Part shown: positions 28,062-36,627 of the stretch, in pieces
Numbering within the stretch: the first letter of the stretch is position 1
Layout of the letters: every line of letters begins with the position of its first letter
DNA from: Spirochaetales bacterium
Lineage (GTDB): Bacteria; Spirochaetota; Spirochaetia; SZUA-6; JAFGRV01
Length of the DNA: 49,355 bases
NCBI GenBank assembly: GCA_016935735.1
Contig: JAFGQK010000026.1
Location: 1-49,355, forward strand
Direction: 5' to 3'
Notes under the pieces: generated by a model
The model's input: only the letters and a program-made list of their open reading frames with translations
Databases searched by the model: none
What the model was told of the DNA's origin: nothing
Position numbers and translations under genes: made by a program

Positions 28062-30290
28062 TTAAAAGGTAATAGGCCCGGATGTTTCTTTTTCAATCTT
28101 TTCACCATTTTTATAATCAATAATCTGCTCTTCATCGGCAGGCTCATAACGTTTCCATTCTTCAAGGAGTTCATTTGAAAGCCGTACGGATTCTACCGGG
28201 TAACCATACTTAAGACTTTGGGCTATGGTCGTATATATTTCATGAATATCATTATAACCGATCTGTTCAAGCTTTTGTTTTATCTTACCCAGGACCTCTT
28301 CCTTATTTGTAATTAAATCATATTTTTTATTCCCATCATCTTTTGTATAATAGTTCTCTGTAAAATCTTTTCTTTCATTTCCCGGGAGCTTGTTTACGAT
28401 TTCTTTCTCAAAAACAGATATCCCGATTCCTGTCGGCACTGTTAATCCCCGGGTTGAATATTTGAAAACATAAATATAAATCGCATCCTGCATTCTTTTT
28501 TCGATTGCCGCACCACTTAATCTGTTAGTAAATGCAATAAGAGATAGTTCATCCAATTGTTCATCATCAAGAACAGGTTGCTGTGATCTTTCCTCATCTG
28601 GCTGTCCGTCCTCAAGTTGAACGGGCTGCTGGGGTCTTTCTTCATAATATTTAATCCATATTTTTTTATAATGTATCTGGATAATCTCCTTGCAAGATTT
28701 GATACTGGGCAGTCCTACTGTCATTATATTATCAAAACGCCCCGGTCTTTTAAAAGCCGCATCCAGCAAGCTGATATCGTTCGCCGTCGCTACCATAAAA
28801 ATCGGTTCTGTCTTCTCCTGCATCCATGTAAGTAACCGGCTGTAAATTCTCATGGATACACCACTGTCCCCGCCCGTTTCTTTTCCTACAAATCCTTTTT
28901 CAACTTCATCGATCCAGAGGACAGCCGGTGCAATACTTTCGCAGATAGTTATCGCATTCTCAAGTTTTCGTTCACTTGCTCCGACAATTCCTTCACGCAA
29001 TGCCCCCATATCCAGCCGGACACAGGGTATCTGCCATGCATGTGCAATCGCTTTTGCTGAAAGGCTTTTCCCGCCTCCCGGGATACCGACAAGCAGAAGC
29101 CCTTTGGGTTTGGGCAGGGCATATCCCCGGTCATTTTTCCGGTCATTTTCGCAAAATGCCCGTTTTCTTATGGTAAGCCAATTTTTCAAATTATGAAGCC
29201 CCCCGACAGAATCCATATCTGTTGGAAGAAGAAGGTATTCAAGCGCATGCCCGGAACCGGATTCTACATATTCCTTTTTCTGGAGGAGAAGTTCTTTCAA
29301 GTCCTGGTAATTTACTTTTATTTCTCTGCCCTGCTTCTCCATTTCAAGGGTAAAATGTTCATTAAGAAAATCGATAAATTGATCGCGGGTAAGTCCTTTC
29401 GCCCCATTAAGAAAAATTCCCCTGGAGATATATTTCTCTTTCGTTTTTTCCCCATTATCGTCACTGGTATTGAAGACAAGTTCAATATTGCTTGTTTTCT
29501 GCCACCTTTTCAGTTCTCCATCCAATTCTTCTGCACGCGGAAGCGGGACCTTGATTACTTTCACGGATCTGGACAGTCCTTCGGGAATGCGTTCTTCCGG
29601 ACTTATAAGAATAATTGAATTAATCCTGTTCAAACTGTACCCGCTGCTGTCCGGTTTCATGCGGTTCCAGCGGAACTGGTAATCAATATCCCGCAGATAC
29701 CGGGATACAGCCCGTTCAAACAGTGTACTCCCCCCCCTGCTGCCGGATAAATACTCATGGAGATCCAGGAAAATAAAGAGATTATTCTCATGCCACTCCA
29801 CATCCTTCCCCTGTGGAGAAGGCCGTGAATGCAGATTAAGAATCTGGTGAAGTGCATGGGTTGCCGAAAATGTATAATCGACATCCGGATTCCCCTGGAT
29901 AATACAGAACGATCCATTCAAATCCGATCTTGTGCTTTTAATATCTTTTCCATAATAGACACCGCAATTCGTTTTAAATGAAAGCAGTTCATCCGATAAT
30001 CTCGGCTTTGAGGTAAGACGGAGCCCCATGCTGCACGTCCACATCCATTCCCAGATCATATACTCATAAGATTCTTTTTCCGGTAACTCGGGCATTTTAG
30101 ATCTTACTTTCAGATTATGTTCAATAATAATTCTCCGTATAACTTCGATAACACGTCGCTCTTCTTTTGTAACTATATATATAATGGGACATCCGGTTTG
30201 AATGTACAAATTTATTTTCTTTTTCGTATCCTTCATAAAATTGATATTTCCATTATGCAGATTATCAGTAATTATATTTTCCTGACTCAT
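28062..30290 (-). CDS. Ycf46-like AAA+ ATPase
   Basis: The N-terminal ~300 residues begin with LYIQTGCPIIYIVTKEERR, the start seen in the Ycf46 family of AAA proteins. The AAA domain has Walker A GIPGGGKS (~401-408), Walker B LWIDEVEK (~457-464), sensor MVATANDIS and the arginine-finger region FKRPGRFDNI. All key residues are present. A polar insertion in the lid repeats RPQQPVQLEDGQPDEE and RSQQPVLDDEQLDE, a small internal duplication. The ATG at 30290 follows AAAGGAG. Ycf46 proteins are poorly characterised; here the context suggests a dedicated remodelling motor. Confidence 0.9.
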   Translation of the reverse strand: MSQENIITDNLHNGNINFMKDTKKKINLYIQTGCPIIYIVTKEERRVIEVIRRIIIEHNLKVRSKMPELPEKESYEYMIWEWMWTCSMGLRLTSKPRLSDELLSFKTNCGVYYGKDIKSTRSDLNGSFCIIQGNPDVDYTFSATHALHQILNLHSRPSPQGKDVEWHENNLFIFLDLHEYLSGSRGGSTLFERAVSRYLRDIDYQFRWNRMKPDSSGYSLNRINSIILISPEERIPEGLSRSVKVIKVPLPRAEELDGELKRWQKTSNIELVFNTSDDNGEKTKEKYISRGIFLNGAKGLTRDQFIDFLNEHFTLEMEKQGREIKVNYQDLKELLLQKKEYVESGSGHALEYLLLPTDMDSVGGLHNLKNWLTIRKRAFCENDRKNDRGYALPKPKGLLLVGIPGGGKSLSAKAIAHAWQIPCVRLDMGALREGIVGASERKLENAITICESIAPAVLWIDEVEKGFVGKETGGDSGVSMRIYSRLLTWMQEKTEPIFMVATANDISLLDAAFKRPGRFDNIMTVGLPSIKSCKEIIQIHYKKIWIKYYEERPQQPVQLEDGQPDEERSQQPVLDDEQLDELSLIAFTNRLSGAAIEKRMQDAIYIYVFKYSTRGLTVPTGIGISVFEKEIVNKLPGNERKDFTENYYTKDDGNKKYDLITNKEEVLGKIKQKLEQIGYNDIHEIYTTIAQSLKYGYPVESVRLSNELLEEWKRYEPADEEQIIDYKNGEKIEKETSGPITF

Positions 30291-30304
30291 GGTAATCTCC
30301 TTTC

Positions 30305-33300
30305 TTATATAACACCCGTACCGAACAATCCATCATACGGACCTTCATGCACAGACAGCCACCCGCTTCTTTCTGCAAAATCCTTTGCAGCATCAAACCG
30401 GGCAAAAGAAAAGGCAATATCCTTTTTTCCTTCAATATAATTTAAAAACATACGGGGAGTTATTTCCTTTTCTTTATGTATATACATAAGCTCATTCGCA
30501 TACTTTTCAATTTCCGTAGGAAGCATCTTTTTAAGTTTTGACAGTAACGGTTTGTATGGATCATACTGCCAATGCCCCCGGTTATACTCTCTAAAATAAT
30601 CAGCACAATAGTTCCATATTGATATATCAGGCATCCTGCCGCTGTAAAATATTCTATCCAGTTTACCGATTCGGAAAAATTCCGGCGGGATGTTGTTGAG
30701 ATTATGTATTAATTCCCCATCTTTATTCATGCCTATCTCAAATGTATGTGTAAGGGCAATAATAACACCGGCAGGCTTTTCATTAATAAAATGATTCAGC
30801 ATCGACAGAATTGATGCATGCACGGAGTGCTGCCGATACCCGCTCATAAAAGTGCCGATATCTTCAATAAGAAGCATAACCGGTGCCATACTCTTTGCCA
30901 GGTTGAATTTATTTCTAAGATTTTTTTCGCTTTCACCCACATACCCGCCCAGGATACTGGTTGATGAAACAGGGAGAATAGATAAACCTGCCGATTCTAC
31001 AAAAGAAAGGAGGAATTGGGTTTTGCCGGTGCCTGTAAGCCCTGTAAGGAGAATACTTACATTCTCTTCCGCAGCAATAAAGTCAAGTTGTCTTAAAAGC
31101 CAGAACTCAAGGTAACTGTATCCGTATATCTTCCGGTTATTTCTTCTTACTTCAACTGCTTCTTCGCTTAAAATATTTCTTTTTACCTCGGCAATATGAG
31201 TATTGATGATAGTAAAAGTGACTGTATTTTCCGATTTTTCATATTGATACTCATGATTTATCTCGCTTAATATCGAATCGATTGCAGAAAATGGCAAACC
31301 TAATGCCCTGGCAACCGTCTCTTCTATCAAAGGTGAAAGCTGGAAATCCGGCCACAATATGGGAAGCTGCTGGCGCAAAAAGGAATACAGCATCTGACGG
31401 TCCGGATACGGCAGGATCAGTGTTTTAATATAGGGAAGCAGTTTTTCCGGGAGTGCAGTGGGGAAATAATCAATCCACAATAATTTTACCACATCGTGTG
31501 CATTCCGGCTTTCTATTTCTTGAATATACTGTTTTATAAAATCAGCTGAATAATTATCTATATATTCAAGAAATCCTTCAAAAATAAGCAGACCCCTGCT
31601 TTGTCCCTTTTTGTCTATGGGGATCTTTTCGGGGTAGGTGAAAAGATCGTTACGGTCAAAGTTTTCCATATGCGTTAACGTATTAAAATCCAGGTAAGGA
31701 GTTAAATAGAATCTCATAATCTTGATTGTGATTGCCTGGGAAACAATTTCAGGTGACATTGTTTTCCTGATTTTCTTCAAGTGATTCTTTACCAATTCAT
31801 CGAGTTTCACCCAGATAATGATCCAATCGGCAGCTTCCGCATAATTGATAAGACTTGCTATCTGCTGGGACTTCTCCTGGTATGATAAATACAGCGAGGT
31901 TTTTTTATACCTGATGAATTCCTCAAAACGTTTAAACACAATCCCGGGTACCTCGTAATACTCAAGGGAAAGGTCTTCGGCAAGCTGATCCAGGTTTCTG
32001 TATTTCCTGTCCCAGCTCCGGCTCATCAGACGTTCGATAACGACAAGAAGTTTGTGAGCAAGGTATTGATTATTACCACTGCTTTTCGGGGCATTCTGTC
32101 CGGGAAGTTCCAGGTGAATACGGAGAGGAAGCTGATCCGACCTGGCAACCCCGGCAGGTGATTCACCTGAATAAGGCTCCCCGCCGGTCCATGCTTTATA
32201 AAAGATAATCCCCAGCCGCCAGAAAAATCTGGTAACCGGATCAACATTATCCTGAATGATATTCTCCAAAGCATATATATCCGGGAGTTCATTTTCAGGC
32301 ACGATGACGCCACAATAAAACCCAATATCGGTAATTTCATCACTCCCTGACATTTTATAAAAAATATTCACCGGAGAAACAGGGGCGAGTAATTCCATAA
32401 AACCGGATGCTGATTGAATACGTTTTAATTTCCGTACAAGAATCTGTAACGAGTTCCAGAGAAATTCTACACGGTTTTGCATGTCTTCGATATTGACAAG
32501 CTCCAGGATCGATTCCCATGATTTTCCATTTTCACGGGAATCTATTGTAATGGTACAGCTTTCCTGATCCCCTTCCACATGACGCGGTGTTACCATGCAG
32601 GGAGAATAATTATCGTACGGAGAAATATCTTTTTTATACGAATGGATAAATTCCAATTCCAGATTCCCGTTCACCTTGTACAATCTTACATTTTTACGCT
32701 TCGATATCCAGACAGGTGAAATGTTGAATGAAATGTCCGATAAGGTTTTGCTGACCCATTCCTTTTCAATTTCCATGAATTTTTTCGAGCCATCCCCGAA
32801 AATTGTCGGGGCGACTTTAAAAAGGTCTTGAAGATTCCATGCTGCTTCAATAAGGGCTTCATCAAAGCATTTATCCTCAAACAGAATTTTATTATAAAAA
32901 CTTTCAGCAAATATTCTGCAACCATCATCCGGGACCATCCATCTGTTTGCAATATAATAGGCTGTCCCTAATTGTCTGAACACTTCGGGAAGGCCGGCAA
33001 CTTTACGACCGGAGCCATATGCCCCGCTATTACACGAATTCATCATAATAAAATAAGGAATTGTCTTGAGCTTTCTGAATTCCCTTTTTAGTTCATCTTC
33101 ATGGATATACACACCTGGTGAAAGCAGGAAACCGGCTCTCGTTTTTCCTGTCCGGGGAGTAGAATGACCTGCAAAATGCAATATATGAGTATCTTTTATG
33201 TTTTCCCAGAATTCCTCTTTGGTACAGGATAAAAGAGGAATAACAGTAAAAATAGGAATTTTCTTTTTATTATAATTATAAAAGATATTTTTAATTGCTT

Positions 33301-33838
33301 CACATTCTTTTATTACATGAGGAAGTTCATTCTTTTCTCCCGGGTATCCGGCAATAAGAACCTTGAATTTTTGATCCAGCCGGTCCGGGAACGCAAGTGC
33401 CTTTTCATCCTTATTTGCGTGAAGGAGGATAGATGATAGAATCTTTATAGGATCACTTTTGTTGCCGAATGCTTCTTCTGCAAAATATTCCAGATTGTTA
33501 ATTGTAAAAAGATGCCAGGGTATGCCGGCCAGTTCATTCTCAATACAAAAAACAATATGATTATTCCGGCATATCATTTTCCAGCTGTCAATGAGCTTTC
33601 CCGGGAAAAGCATATCAACAAGCTCTGTTATTTGTTCCTGAAACTCATCATCGGATATAAAACTTTTTTCTATCCCGTTTACTAACGCCGTAATCGAGTC
33701 CCATTTAATTCCATGCTTATCCCAGTATTGTTCCGAGGAATTTCGGATCTGATGTTTTATTAATGTTTCACTCAATTTTGGTATAAGAAATTTTACAGAA
33801 TCATCTATTTTATGGACATGCACATAATACGTACCCAT
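30305..33838 (-). CDS. CHAT caspase-like protease - kinase-lobe-like region - AAA+ ATPase fusion
   Basis: In this 1177-residue protein, residues ~150-310 form a CHAT domain: catalytic His in ILHFAGHS (~218-225) and catalytic Cys in MMNSCNSGAYG (~264-274), the His-Cys dyad of caspase-like peptidases. Residues ~440-625 resemble a protein-kinase C-lobe without catalytic motifs (RFFWRLGIIFYKAWTGG, then ERLMSRSWDRKYRNLDQLAE), so probably a pseudokinase. Residues ~900-1120 are AAA+: Walker A GLTGTGKTQ (~930) and Walker B MLLIEDIG (~984), where the acidic pair is ED rather than DE, as in BCS1-type proteins. The arginine-containing region IGKLDRIFYSGRMPD follows. The enzyme would couple nucleotide-driven remodelling to proteolysis. 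It follows the duplicated-module gene by 3 nt. It is the likely effector of the system. Confidence 0.85.
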   Translation of the reverse strand: MGTYYVHVHKIDDSVKFLIPKLSETLIKHQIRNSSEQYWDKHGIKWDSITALVNGIEKSFISDDEFQEQITELVDMLFPGKLIDSWKMICRNNHIVFCIENELAGIPWHLFTINNLEYFAEEAFGNKSDPIKILSSILLHANKDEKALAFPDRLDQKFKVLIAGYPGEKNELPHVIKECEAIKNIFYNYNKKKIPIFTVIPLLSCTKEEFWENIKDTHILHFAGHSTPRTGKTRAGFLLSPGVYIHEDELKREFRKLKTIPYFIMMNSCNSGAYGSGRKVAGLPEVFRQLGTAYYIANRWMVPDDGCRIFAESFYNKILFEDKCFDEALIEAAWNLQDLFKVAPTIFGDGSKKFMEIEKEWVSKTLSDISFNISPVWISKRKNVRLYKVNGNLELEFIHSYKKDISPYDNYSPCMVTPRHVEGDQESCTITIDSRENGKSWESILELVNIEDMQNRVEFLWNSLQILVRKLKRIQSASGFMELLAPVSPVNIFYKMSGSDEITDIGFYCGVIVPENELPDIYALENIIQDNVDPVTRFFWRLGIIFYKAWTGGEPYSGESPAGVARSDQLPLRIHLELPGQNAPKSSGNNQYLAHKLLVVIERLMSRSWDRKYRNLDQLAEDLSLEYYEVPGIVFKRFEEFIRYKKTSLYLSYQEKSQQIASLINYAEAADWIIIWVKLDELVKNHLKKIRKTMSPEIVSQAITIKIMRFYLTPYLDFNTLTHMENFDRNDLFTYPEKIPIDKKGQSRGLLIFEGFLEYIDNYSADFIKQYIQEIESRNAHDVVKLLWIDYFPTALPEKLLPYIKTLILPYPDRQMLYSFLRQQLPILWPDFQLSPLIEETVARALGLPFSAIDSILSEINHEYQYEKSENTVTFTIINTHIAEVKRNILSEEAVEVRRNNRKIYGYSYLEFWLLRQLDFIAAEENVSILLTGLTGTGKTQFLLSFVESAGLSILPVSSTSILGGYVGESEKNLRNKFNLAKSMAPVMLLIEDIGTFMSGYRQHSVHASILSMLNHFINEKPAGVIIALTHTFEIGMNKDGELIHNLNNIPPEFFRIGKLDRIFYSGRMPDISIWNYCADYFREYNRGHWQYDPYKPLLSKLKKMLPTEIEKYANELMYIHKEKEITPRMFLNYIEGKKDIAFSFARFDAAKDFAERSGWLSVHEGPYDGLFGTGVI

Positions 33839-33841
33839 CCC

Positions 33842-35560
33842 TTATTCCCCTGGATCTTTTGTATTTATTTCTAACCGGAATTCTCCGATATATTCTGTCT
33901 GGTTGTTTATAATCCTTTTAAATCCGAAAGATATAATCAAATTCGTATCTAAAAGATTACCGGGGACAGTTAATGCTCTTTTTTTATCCAGAATAATATC
34001 CTGGTTCCATTTTCTTTCATTCGTATTAATGTGCTGGAATAATCCGTTATTTTTTTTAAGCAGGCGGCAATAAACATGTAATGGCGGATCTAATTGAATT
34101 TCAGGTTCAAAAATATGAAGATAATATTTGTTATTTTTCAGGAATAAATTAATGATAACCGGATTTCTTTTTTTTTCACTTTTATCCACTGTTACCGGTA
34201 TTTTAACATAAATTGCATTATCTTCCTTTGTATGTTCTTTTGAAATATCATCTATATCAACCGAAGTGATTCTTCTGCTTCTATATCTCTCTGGAAGTAT
34301 ATCTGCATGACATTCTTTCGTTAAAAGAATCTTCATTCTATTATTCATAACCAGAACTGAAAGCAGCATACCGGTAAACATCTGGGCTTTTATAAGCGAT
34401 TCACTTACCTTTTCGATAAGTTCCTGCTTTTCTCTTTTTATTGCTTCTAAAAGTATATCGATGATATTCGTATATAGATATCCGGGAATATAACATATCT
34501 GTTTTCGCAGTTGAATTTCCATATTTATCTGCTTCAGGAAAATAAAAAAATTTCTTATACATTCTTTTTCAGGTTTTAGATACGAAAGACGCCGGCCAAG
34601 AATAAAGAGATGATATTTACTTATAGTAATTGGCCTTTCAATAATTCCGATATGTACGAGTTCCTGCTGCAATTCAGTACGTTTCGTCTCCCGGATTCTA
34701 TGGGCTTTTTCTCTTGAACCCTTGATATTGGAAGATTCTTCTTCACCATCAATAATAAAACCCTTATTATAAAGTATTTTCCGTAATGAAAAATATGTGG
34801 TTGATGAAAAGTTTTTTCCGATCTTATTTGAAAATTCCTTAATTTTTGATGCTGTTATTTCTTCTCTATTAATAAGCAAATAATAATGGAAATGTTTTTG
34901 CTTGTATGTATATTCGACAATATCCGGAAAATCCTTATAAAAGATATTTATCTCCTTAAATATTCCAATATCCTCAAAATCCATATAATAATTGCTTGGT
35001 TTATCCGTCAACAATAAAAACAAGCTGAATAATTTAGTTATAAGAGAAATGGGGAAAAAAATATTTTGCAGGAATTCCTGGTTCATTGACTTATATTCAT
35101 TCAGATATTTTTCAAAATTCTCAAGGTAAGTAAAGAAATTGAATTTAGCTTTTGTTTTTAGAATCCTTGAGTATAAAATACTCAGTTCCATTATATGAAA
35201 TCTGCTTAATTCAACTGGTCTGGTAATTAATCCATCTGAAATCATAGTTAATCTGAACCTATCGTGCATGGCAGGAATTAACCGGTGAGATTTTTCCATT
35301 GGCCCCCTTTTACCTGATATATCCTCCTCCCCTTCCATAATCAAGCCTTCTTTTTTCAGGTATTTACGTAAATCGTAATATGTTGATGATGAAAAACCCC
35401 GCTGGAAGATAGTATGAAGTATATATTCAATTTTATTTGCAGTTACCTCTTCACCACTTTCAAGAAGATAAAGATGAATTTCCTTTTGCATGTTTTTAAA
35501 AAAGATGAGTAATAAAGGTAGTTTGTCTTTTATATTATCAAGATCCGAAGTAAAAGACAT
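33842..35560 (-). CDS. Protein of two tandem ~200-residue modules plus C-terminal beta domain
   Basis: Two halves align over their whole length. EEVTANKIEYIL matches EEITASKIKEFS, FSSSTYYDLRKYLKKEGLI matches FSSTTYFSLRKILYNKGFI, and MEKSHRLIP matches REKAHRIRE. Each module looks like a winged-helix fold (helix, helix, recognition helix, wing GEEDISGKRG) followed by a helical part, so nucleic-acid binding or protein interaction is plausible. Residues ~440-570 are beta-rich. The start ATG at 35560 is chosen over an upstream TTG because GAGGAG sits 7 nt before it; this gives 572 residues. It lies between the FliG-like gene and the CHAT fusion. No named family recognised. Confidence 0.75.
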   Translation of the reverse strand: MSFTSDLDNIKDKLPLLLIFFKNMQKEIHLYLLESGEEVTANKIEYILHTIFQRGFSSSTYYDLRKYLKKEGLIMEGEEDISGKRGPMEKSHRLIPAMHDRFRLTMISDGLITRPVELSRFHIMELSILYSRILKTKAKFNFFTYLENFEKYLNEYKSMNQEFLQNIFFPISLITKLFSLFLLLTDKPSNYYMDFEDIGIFKEINIFYKDFPDIVEYTYKQKHFHYYLLINREEITASKIKEFSNKIGKNFSSTTYFSLRKILYNKGFIIDGEEESSNIKGSREKAHRIRETKRTELQQELVHIGIIERPITISKYHLFILGRRLSYLKPEKECIRNFFIFLKQINMEIQLRKQICYIPGYLYTNIIDILLEAIKREKQELIEKVSESLIKAQMFTGMLLSVLVMNNRMKILLTKECHADILPERYRSRRITSVDIDDISKEHTKEDNAIYVKIPVTVDKSEKKRNPVIINLFLKNNKYYLHIFEPEIQLDPPLHVYCRLLKKNNGLFQHINTNERKWNQDIILDKKRALTVPGNLLDTNLIISFGFKRIINNQTEYIGEFRLEINTKDPGE

Positions 35561-35657
35561 TCCAAAACTCCTCAAAATTATATTTTTATTTTACATTAAT
35601 AATATAATATTTTTACTCATTTTGCAATACATTTTTTATAATATTTTAAAAATTTTT

Positions 35658-36308
35658 TCACCCATAGTAACACAGGGAAATCATTTTTTCTTTGATTGCA
35701 GCAGGGGGCCAACCCATTTGAAGACACTTCACCCCTTCAATTATCAGCGACAATTTTGTTTCATAGCTATGAAGCATTCTCTCTTTATAGTTTTCAAGAA
35801 TTTGCTCAAAAAGAAGAGGTTCATAACCATCCAGGAGCAATTGGATTGATTTTTCAAACAACATATTCCCGCTTTCTTTTTCCAGCCCCTCCAGTGATCC
35901 CAAACCGTACTCATATGAATGATTGGCTATTTCATCAAAAGTTTCAACTATTTTTTCGGAAGTGGACAAATCGACGTGAGGTAATTTCTGCGGATAAACT
36001 GTTTCAGTCTCATACGTGTCTATTGTATTGGTAAGTATTAATTCTGACAATAAGTCCTGTGCCTCTTCCCGGGTTATTGCCTCCTGCGGATATATATAAT
36101 GTTTTGATTTCTGAATGAGAGTAAATTCTTTTTCAATAATTTCCCTGGAACGGTTTGTCATATTTCTGAAAATAGGCTCTCTCTCTTTATCAGAAAGCCC
36201 GAACAAAGCCAGGGCTAAAATTTTCGTATCGATCTGCCGTAATGTTTTGTGAATACCCCGCTTATCATTCATCCGTTTGCTTTTCAAAATGTCATGTAAT
36301 TTGTTCAT
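35658..36308 (-). CDS. FliG C-domain-like protein with MotA-loop-like C-terminus
   Basis: In this 216-residue protein, residues ~22-95 follow the C-terminal domain of the flagellar switch protein FliG: LRQIDTKILALALFGLSD, then IFRNMTNRSREII and REEAQDLLSEL (compare the FliG signature N-M-S-x-R and the E-A-Q helix). Residues ~135-205 resemble the cytoplasmic loop of the stator protein MotA (GLGSLEGLEKESG, then KSIQLLLDGYEPLLFEQIL). No membrane helices are present, so it is not a stator. It is the first gene of the large operon, with AAGGAGG before the ATG and the ECF-like box 24 nt upstream. The last residues (CYYG) come from a recurring sequence also found at 36597-36611. A role in flagellar rotation is uncertain; a repurposed interaction module is equally possible. 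Confidence 0.75.
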   Translation of the reverse strand: MNKLHDILKSKRMNDKRGIHKTLRQIDTKILALALFGLSDKEREPIFRNMTNRSREIIEKEFTLIQKSKHYIYPQEAITREEAQDLLSELILTNTIDTYETETVYPQKLPHVDLSTSEKIVETFDEIANHSYEYGLGSLEGLEKESGNMLFEKSIQLLLDGYEPLLFEQILENYKERMLHSYETKLSLIIEGVKCLQMGWPPAAIKEKMISLCYYG

Positions 36309-36331
36309 AGAAAACCTCCTTATGTTTACCT

Positions 36332-36359
36332 TTTAGTAAAAGTATTCGTAAAAAGGTTG
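36332..36359 (-). promoter_or_regulatory. Putative ECF promoter box, copy 2 (large operon)
   Basis: Same box as at 2105-2132, with one difference in 28 positions (CAACC...ACTAAA on the minus strand) and the same 24-nt distance to the start codon. It is the only promoter-like element upstream of the 15-gene operon that I can support. Confidence 0.6.
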
Positions 36360-36444
36360 AAATTTTTTTTTACAGCATATGAACGCGGGAATTACTTCCA
36401 AGAAACCGGTATGAAATAGCGTACACAACCTGGAGAACAACACA

Positions 36445-36552
36445 GCGTTGGTTGGCAGGATTTACAGGAAGAATAGTAACCCAAATCAAGAGAAGCAGGA
36501 AATAATCTATACCTGTAATTACATCAATATCCAGGAAGATGCCGGCCAACGC
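36445..36552 (-). repeat. Dispersed repeat, copy C
   Basis: GCGTTGG (36445-36451) and CCAACGC (36546-36552) bound a 108-bp element whose interior matches copy A (1-86) in the opposite orientation (ATTTCCTGCTTCTCTTGATT on the minus strand). Outer flanks also mirror each other: AACACAG on the left and GTGTTAC on the right. It lies immediately upstream of the large operon's promoter box. Confidence 0.75.
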
Positions 36553-36565
36553 AAGTGTTACGGGT

Positions 36566-36596
36566 CGAAAATCTTGGAATAATACCAAGATTTTCG
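36566..36596. terminator. Perfect 12-bp hairpin downstream of the 167-residue protein gene
   Basis: CGAAAATCTTGG (36566-36577) pairs with CCAAGATTTTCG (36585-36596) across a 7-nt loop. It follows the stop of the minus-strand gene at 36628 and could terminate it, but no U-tract follows. The AAAATCTTG core resembles hairpins of the repeat family at 7352 and 37247, so it may be part of a repeat rather than a terminator. Confidence 0.5.
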
Positions 36597-36611
36597 CCCA
36601 TAGTAACACAG
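36597..36611 (+). repeat. 15-bp direct repeat CCCATAGTAACACAG
   Basis: An identical copy is at 35661-35675. Both lie at or beside the 3' end of a minus-strand gene, and variants of GTAACACAG border other repeat copies (42508, 47137), which suggests it is the outer edge of the dispersed element. Confidence 0.7.
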
Positions 36612-36627
36612 AGTACTTACACAATAG

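Noticed and set aside
7352-36596. CRISPR-like arrays from the recurring short repeats
   Set aside because: Copies are few, kilobases apart, with variable interiors and no cas genes; they are dispersed elements.
36370-36624. 84-codon minus-strand frame (LALAGIFLDIDVITG...)
   Set aside because: It runs entirely through repeat copy C, the hairpin and the 15-bp repeat, begins with TTG without a ribosome site and has no independent coding signal.
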